In this document: piece by piece, positions 56,656 to 64,000 of the stretch
Position numbering within the stretch: the first letter of the stretch is position 1
How the letters are laid out: every line of letters begins with the position of its first letter
NCBI GenBank assembly: GCA_029582155.1
Contig: CM055903.1
Location: forward strand, 39,366,353-39,430,352
Direction: 5' to 3'
Source: Panopea generosa
Taxonomy: Eukaryota > Mollusca > Bivalvia > Adapedonta > Hiatellidae
DNA length: 64,000 nt
Notes under the pieces: generated by a model
Databases searched by the model: none
What the model was told of the DNA's origin: nothing
What the model saw: only the letters and a program-made list of their open reading frames with translations
Made by a program: the position numbers and the translations under genes

Positions 56656-58995
56656 TGCTGACATCTGGTACCCATTTAGTATAGCATACTAAATATGTGG
56701 GATCACAAACTAGTACTCAACACATTTTGACATCTGTAATCCATTGAGTGTAGCGTACTAATTACGTGGAACCACATCCTAGTACTGGACATGTTTTGAA
56801 ATCTGGTACTCATTTAGTGAAGCGTACTAAATATGTGGGACCACATACTATAGTAGTGACACATTCTGACATCTGGTACCCATTTAGTGTAGCGTACTAA
56901 ATATGTGGAACCACTTACTAGTAGTTGACACATTTTGACGTCTGTTACCCAATTAGTGTAGCGTACTAGATACGCAGTACCACATACTAGTACTCGAAAC
57001 ATGCTGACATCTTTTACCCATTTAGTGAAGCATACTAAATATGTGGGACCACATACTAGTAGTCGACTCATTTTGACGTCTGTTACACATTAAGTGTAGC
57101 GTTCTAAATACGTGGGACCACATACTAGTACTCGACACATTTTAGCGTCTGGTTCACATTTAGTGTAGCTTACTAAATACATGGGACCACATACTAGTAC
57201 TAGACACATCTTGACGTCTGGTACCCATTTAGTATAGCGTACTAAATACGTGGGACCACATACTCATACTATAGTAGTTGACACATTTTGACGTCTGGTA
57301 CCCATTTAATGTAGCAAATAAATATGTAGAACCACATACTAGAAGTTGACACATTTTGACGTCTGTTACCCATTTAGTGTAGTGCACTAGATACGTTGGA
57401 CCACATACTAGTACTCAACACATGCTGACGTCTGGTACCCATTTAGTGTAGCGTACTAAATACGTGGGACCACATACTAGTGGTCGACACATTTTGACGT
57501 CCATTACCCATTAAATGTAGCGTAGTAAATACTAAGGACCACATACTAGTACTCGACACATATTGACATCTGGTATCCATTTAGAGTAGTGTATTAAATA
57601 AGTGGGACCACATACTAGTAGTCAACACATTTTGACGTCTGTTACCCATTTAGTGTAGTGTACTAAATAACTTGGATCACATACTAGTACTTGACACATG
57701 TTGACGTCAGGTACCCATTCATTGTAGCGTACTAAATACGTGGGACCACATACTAGTAGTCAACACATTTTGACGTCTGTTACCCATTTAGTGTAAGTGT
57801 AATAAATAACTTGGATCATATACTATTATTCGACACATGCTGACGTCTGGTACCCATTTAGTGTATCATACTAAATACGTGGGACCACATACAAGTACTC
57901 AACACATGCTGACGTCTGGTACCCATTTAGTGTAGCATACTAGATACGTGGGACCACATACTAGTACTCTACACATTTTGACGTCTGGTTCACATTTAGT
58001 GTAACATACTAAATATGTGGGACCACATACTAGTAGTCGACACATTTTGACGTATGGTACCCATTTAGTGTAGCATTCTAAATATATAGGACCAGATACC
58101 AATACTCGACACATACTGACATCAGGTACCCATTTAGTGTAGTGTACCAAATACGTGGGACCACATACTAGTACTCAACACATGCTGATGTCTGGTACCC
58201 ATTTAATGCAGCGTACTAAATACGTGGGACCACATACTAGTACTCGACACATGCTGACGTCGGGTACCCATTTAGTGTAACATAATAAATATGTGGAACA
58301 CATACTAGTACTCGACACATTTTGACGTCTGGTTCACATTTAGTGTAGCGTACTAAATATGTGGGACCACATACTATAGTAGTCGACACATTTTGACGTC
58401 TGGTACCCATTTAGTGTAGCATACTAAATACGTGGGACCACATACTAGTACTCGACACATATTGACGTCAGGTACCCATTTAATGTAGTGTACTTAATAC
58501 GTTGGACCACATACTAGTAGTCGACACATTTTGACGTGTGTTTCCCATTAAGTGTAGTTTACTAAATATGTGGGACACATATTAGTACTCAACACATGCT
58601 GACGTCTGGTACCCATTTAGTGTAGCATACTAAATACGAGGGACCACATACTAGTACTCGACACATGCTGATGTCTAGTACCTATTTAGTGTAGCGTACT
58701 AAATACAGTGGGACCACATACTAGTACTTGACACATTTTGACATCTGGTTCACATTTAGTGTAGTGTACTAAATACGTGGGACCACATACTAGTACTCGA
58801 CAAATTTTGACTACTAGGTTCACATTTAGTGTAGCATACTAAATACATGGGACCACATATTAGTAGTCGACACAATTTGACGTCTTTTACCCATTTAGTG
58901 TAGTGTACTAAATACGTGGGACCACATACTAGTATTTGACACATGTTGACAGTCTGGTACCCATTTAATGTAGCATGCTAAATACGTGGCACCAG
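56260..58995. repeat. 69-bp minisatellite, second block (about 40 copies)
   Basis: Same unit as the first block with more length variants (69 +/- 1-4). It stops at about 58995, where the last unit reads AAATACGTGGCACCA. Confidence 0.96.
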
Positions 58996-59204
58996 AAATG
59001 GTCAAGGAATTATATAGAGAAGTATATATACATGTACCTTGGAATGGTTTAGAAGAAATTATTCAACTATAGTGGTACAACCCGTCACTTTTCTTAAATG
59101 GTTGAGGAAGCTGTTATGCATTCCCGTACACTTCGGCTATATAATAAATAATATGAAAATGAAGCGGCTTCTTCAAACACCGGTTAACAAACAACAGGAA
59201 GTGA

Positions 59205-59410
59205 TCATATTCGACGCTAGCTTTTCTAAAAAACAAACGTCTTAACACATTGTGCAGAAGAAACGTTTGAATTTTGAAATAAGATCTTATCAGCTGAAAT
59301 AATAGTCTTGAGCATGTGCGACGCTTGCTTTTCTACAAGACAAACGTCTTGACAAGTTGTGTAGAAAAAACGTTTGGATCTGGAAGTAAGATCTGATTGG
59401 CTGAAACAAA
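59205..59410. repeat. About 118-bp tandem duplication
   Basis: CGACGCTAGCTTTTCTAAAA...ACAAACGTCTTAACACATTG recurs as CGACGCTTGCTTTTCTACAA...ACAAACGTCTTGACAAGTTG, then a shared AAGATCT(T/G)AT(C/T). A short inverse of the same words lies near 59670-59700. Confidence 0.7.
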
Positions 59411-59419
59411 CACACCTCT

Positions 59420-62115
59420 GCAATGGTTATGTTATAATAACATTCATAAAACTTTCTTGGGGCGGAAGTCATGGCAGTTATCTTGTAAAAGATCTTTGTC
59501 AATGAAAATATTTAATAATATAAAAATAATGCATATAGAAATAAACATCCAAGCGATACTCTTTTTCAAATACTATGGAAATCTTCGAGGTAGTCCGATT
59601 GTTTGAGTAAACCAATCAAAAACATTATTCGATTTTCGCTAAATAAAAATGATTTTTATTCTCGGCCGAACTTGTCTTTTCGAAAAGCAAGCGTTGCATA
59701 TGATCAAGACTATATATGTAGCGTACACGTTAGACGTGCAGAAATGGGTCTGAAAGGGAATTTCGCACGACCCAACTCATACGATACATTCAGTATATAT
59801 ATATATATATTATACACTCAAAAAAGGTCAAAGTTCAGGTAGATAAAGAGAAAAGAAATACAAAATGGTGTAGTATACAGTTGAATGAGGTTGACGTTAT
59901 GTGTTGTTTTTTTAGAGTAATCTGAAGATGGATTTGAGTAAAGAATCAAATGTAAAAAGGAGGTGTGTGCGCGCTTTCTGTAAGGTTATAGTTTAATTGA
60001 GTTTGTATATTGACAGATAGCTATTGCAGAATATGGATGTTTCTTCCGAAAAATACCCATGCTCTATTGATGGATGATAGGTAGGTCGGTATGTATTATT
60101 AATTGTAACAAAACGTTATAACGGCAATGCAAGTGACAATTCTAACACCATATTTTGTGTTCCCTTACCGTTTGAAAAGAAAATGAATGGTTCATTTTCG
60201 TTTGAGCAAAACGAATTAGAAACTTTATTTACACTACTGTTTTTAAGAAACTCAATCCAATCTGAAGGAACTGAAAAAACATATATTTTAAACCCTTTTT
60301 ATTGGGCACGATTAAATGGTACGTCCATTTCAGAGACCATACTGCGACTGTATAATTTTCATTTTTTGACAATCTGTGCGATTATTTTTGCCCAATTATA
60401 AACGAACGTTCTTAAAATATGCTCAACGCATACAATAGGACACACACCATTTTTATCTCTCTGGAATACTCAGATTTCTAGCAAGTTCTGTGTCATTTTA
60501 GACGTGATTGGTCGAACCACTTCGTTAGCGATATGCTGGCATATATTTTGACAGGTGTCACAAAATCATTGATTTAAAAGGATAACCTGACATTGTTTTA
60601 GTTTATAATTGCAGATCTAGAGAAGAATTTGAGCACAGGCATATGCTGCAGGTTTTGATTTTTCACTGTGTTGGTTTAAACATATTTTATTCATTCAAAT
60701 GTACATATAAACACATAAGTTTAGTTATAAATATGGATTAGAACGGAAGATAAAATCTTATAAAGTTATTTTCCTTGATATATATATCAATTGTGAACAA
60801 ATTTGGCAGATTATTAACAATTTGATTTATGCTCTTAGCATTACGAATATAACATAGTTCAATATATATTTAATAAAAATGTTTAACATACTTTTAGGAA
60901 TATTGTTTCTGATATATTTAAGAAATCTTAGAAAATGAAGTGAGTAATTAGAAAAAAGAAAGAAAGGTGATTAAAATGATTTAAGTAATGGATAATTATG
61001 TGAATTCACATAATAATAATAGTTAACATTTTTGGACAAGTTCTGAACGACAATTCACTGTGTTGTTGATAATACTGTTCTAATGGAACCCCTATTGAAA
61101 GTCTAATAGTGGTGTTTAATGAATATAGAAATCCGGGCTATTCTCTGCGTAGGTGAGCTTTTGTAATTCGTCAGCGCCCCACATGTAACGTACGCTCAAT
61201 TACTCCTTATTACAAGAGCGTGCATGGGAATGAATTAAAACTCTGCAGCTGAAACTTTACATTAGTCAAGGCCCTTTTTTTAAACAAAAAATATTCGTTT
61301 TCTGAATATTTTAAGATAATACGTAAGGTTGCATGTCATAACACATTGCGTGGGATTGAAATTCAGCTCCGCATATTTTAATGTGCATGGGTTAGGGCCC
61401 CTTGAAACTAAAAATGCAGTTTTAATTAACATCGGCTCAGTTACTCGAATAACACTTACCGTTTATATTTCAGGTTACTGATCATTATATCTTGCAAAGG
61501 ATTGAAATTGTAAAATTATGTTTTATTCAATATCCGCTCAATACTTCTACCTCGAATTAAATTTTCAAAATAGTACAAAAGGCTGCTAATCATTAGACCT
61601 GGCATGTGAATTAATTTCAACACCGTACTTTGTGTCCACTTTCCGAAAACTTTTGTTTAATAAATTTAGAATATAAATATCAGACCTTTAGACTTTTATA
61701 TTGTATTTGACGATGCCACACTAACAACGTGCAGTAACAAACAACTTAGCATTGAAAAAGAAACAGTGCAAGTACACTCAACACATGAGCTAATTATAAT
61801 TAAATACAAGGTTAATATACAAAGTCAGTAACAACAGAGGTCACCGCCGAGTCCCATACTTATAGGGCATTTATGTCACATATGTACATGTTTTTTAATT
61901 CTGATTCTTTACCATTTTGTGGACCCTCCTGACCCATAAATGTAATGGAACTCAGTCAGTTTAACACATCTGAATCTCATTAACCGAACAATGATTCTGT
62001 GAAAATTAACGCAAAATAAAATCCATTTAAAATACAAAAACTACTTTATAATCACATACGTCCTTTAAATGACCCTTGGATGCAAGTCATTTTAGCCTCT
62101 AACTTCCGACACCAT
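59420..62115. other. Intergenic, no recognised gene
   Basis: AT-rich. At 61190-61560 the phrase (ATTGCGTGGGATTGAAATTC, CAGCTCCGCAT, GGGTTAGGGCCC) recurs two or three times in degenerate form, spaced by about 175 bases. The 72-codon frame at 60183 has no recognisable features. Confidence 0.5.
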
Positions 62116-62119
62116 TGGT

Positions 62120-62315
62120 AACGGTGTCCCGTTGGGGGGCCATCGCGACATATTTATTAAGTAAAGTCGAAACAACGAACTACGACTTTCGGCCATCGTT
62201 TTTCAACTTTTCATCATCGTTGTTTCGTTGTTTCGACTTTTCACCATCGTAGTTTCGTTGTTTCGACTTTACTAAATTTAATAAATGATACGCGATGGCT
62301 CTAATGGAACACCGT
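62120..62315. mobile_element. R5 palindromic MITE, copy 2
   Basis: ACGGTGTCCCGTTGGGGGGC and its inverse TCTAATGGAACACCGT bound a core of CGTAGTTTCGTTGTTTCGAC words and TTTACTAAATTTAATAAAT. Shorter than copy 1 and with fewer internal units. Confidence 0.7.
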
Positions 62316-62541
62316 AACTTGTACAACTGATATAACTTTATTACTTGATCATTTCTTATTAAATGTTTAGAAAATCGGTTTGGCGGTTTATGAGAAGAAG
62401 GCTTTTTTAATGGGTTTTTTTTTACCTATTTTAGTAACGGCGACCAAATACAATTGTGTTAAAGAGATAAATGCATAAAACAATTTAAATAGAATCTGAC
62501 AACAGTTATCTTCGAGAGTTCATCTTACGACACAAAGGTAA

Positions 62542-64000
62542 CTACTCAGAGTTCATAGCATCTACCAAGTTTGCCCAAAATGTATCATTGTCTTGAGGAT
62601 GTATAGGGTACTCTAAAGAAGTTTCGTTTCTCAGAAGTTGGAGAATACATAGCGGGAGTTCTTTTGTAGGAATATCCTCCATTAGAACGATAATTATCAT
62701 CTTTCTTTTGGTCTCCACAGATTCAATGGTTGCCATGTTAATTTCATAGTCAGCCCATTTTTCTTTTAAGTACTTCCGGTTAATCAAGAAAATTGACTTC
62801 CGGCTGCTATATATAGCATGCGCTATGTTTTCAGGCAATGGATGCTCCAGGTGTTGAATTTCTGTCTGCAACCCATACTTTCAGATGATGGCGGAGCTCC
62901 AGAGTCGAGACTAATGTATCTTTTATAAAGAATGCTAAGTTTTCTGGATAGGCAACAAAAGCGTCATTATCGAAAATGCATTCGAAACCTTCGTACGCAT
63001 GTCTGCGATTTCTTTTGTAGTAAATATAACGTAATTTCCACCGGTACTTATATAAGCATACGCAGATGACAACACTTGTTATACAGCTCGCGAGGGACAT
63101 TTCCAACGTGATTACCCATCCCCTGTTCTTGCACTCGTTCTCCAGCAAAGTTATTATATGACCCATTGCAATATTAGCAACTAATGGATATTTCTCCCCT
63201 TCCGGTAGTTGACATTCATCGTTTAGAGAAAAAATAAATTGAACCATTGACATGTGCATCGTTTTAAGCATCGGTAGCGTATGGCATGAGCATTCTATTG
63301 GATTTGCACTAAGGTCCACTTTTATATCATCGAGTCTGTTGCAATGCTCGCCTTCCAAGCTATCTAGATGGTGAATGAAGCCTGCGGGTAATATATTTAA
63401 CCGGTTGGATGACAGGTTCACTTCCTTTATACACCTTAGAGAGTCCATAGCAGCTGTCCACATATTAATGTTATTTCCGCTCAGATTAAGGTATCTAAGT
63501 GACGTCAATCCCGTGAACACGTCCTGTCGAAGTTGGGTAATTTTGTTATAGGACATATCTAAAAGTTTTAGATTGTGCAAATTGCTGAACATTTTATCAT
63601 TGTCATATGACCCGTCTGCTTGGATGAAGAGATAGACCAAGAAAATTCCCAGAAATTATGAGGTATTCCAATGATGTGAAATGACGAAAGAATTTGTTTT
63701 TCATTTCTTGGCAGTAATTTTCTGACAAATCCATATGCTTGACAGATTCCAAACCGTAAACAGGTCCATTCCATTTGGTTATCATATTGAAAGACAAATC
63801 GATCAACTCAAGATTTTTCGGACCACATATTTTCGACTTGTATATTTCAAAGTTAAGAAAGCTTTGTTTAAATTTAATATACTGTAAATCTTCTGGCAGA
63901 TACAACATTAGACAAAGAGGGTTTGTTGGTTTATTGCAATTGCATTCAAATACAGAAACACTTTCACCGGCATACACAGAATTACCAGATGCAGACGGAT
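62542..64000 (-). pseudogene. Toll-like receptor paralogue with two frameshifts, 5' end beyond the window
   Basis: Close relative of the intact receptor at 46072-48666. From 64000 down to about 63605 one frame carries FECNCNKPTNPLC and LRRs. The frame then shifts at about 63605-63640 and runs to 62831 with LRRs, an ECSCHTL cap, a membrane helix (MSLASCITSVVICVCLY), NDAFVAYPEN and RNSTPGASIA. A second shift at about 62835-62870 moves the rest of the TIR domain (ENIAHAIYSSRKS, DTFWANLVD) into a third frame ending at TAG 62542. Relative to the intact gene the second shift looks like one inserted base. Either this is a young pseudogene or both indels are sequencing errors. The unit continues past the window end. 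Confidence 0.88.

Noticed and set aside
53492..58944. Repeated VCGPTYLVRYTKW frames
   Set aside because: Artefact of the 69-bp satellite; frames break whenever a unit has an indel.

Overview
The window looks like nuclear DNA from a marine invertebrate, most likely a bivalve mollusc. It is AT-rich, has long introns with GT-AG junctions, and carries tRNA-derived SINEs, LINE remnants and many small inverted-repeat elements. It also holds large minisatellites and an intronless Toll-like receptor with a close, broken paralogue. The taxon is inferred from this texture; no mitochondrial or rRNA marker is present.

Layout. (1) 1909-15232, plus strand: the last eight exons (about 385 residues, to the stop codon) of a proton/myo-inositol cotransporter-like sugar transporter (SLC2A13/HMIT). 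The upstream exons lie before the window. A 42-bp tandem array of about 48 copies abuts exon 5, and its units resemble the intron/exon junction itself. (2) 18692-28583, minus strand: a gene I rebuilt from six exons joined in phase. It encodes a 203-residue secreted protein with a signal peptide, an SH3b-like domain and two C-x-C cysteine-rich modules. Its introns hold a 36-bp minisatellite, a 44-bp minisatellite, a large fold-back and several small transposons. (3) 36168-36971, minus strand: a single-exon bZIP factor of NFIL3/PAR/CES-2 type with a CtBP-type PxDLS motif. (4) 46072-48666, minus strand: a complete intronless Toll-like receptor. (5) 62542-64000, minus strand: a second Toll-like receptor with two frameshifts, running off the window.

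Between the genes lie LINE C-terminal remnants (3428-4027, 33897-35155, 44595-45060), five recurring dispersed families called R1-R5 here, a mariner-like element with perfect 33-bp inverted ends, SINE copies, simple repeats, and a 69-bp minisatellite block of about 5.5 kb that contains a kilobase-scale duplication. Several insertions can be checked against uninterrupted copies inside the same window.

The genes do not form an operon or pathway. The transporter and the SH3b gene are convergent. The secreted SH3b protein and the receptors could both serve recognition or immunity, but that is inference. Most long open frames outside the genes are artefacts of tandem repeats whose unit lengths are multiples of three.
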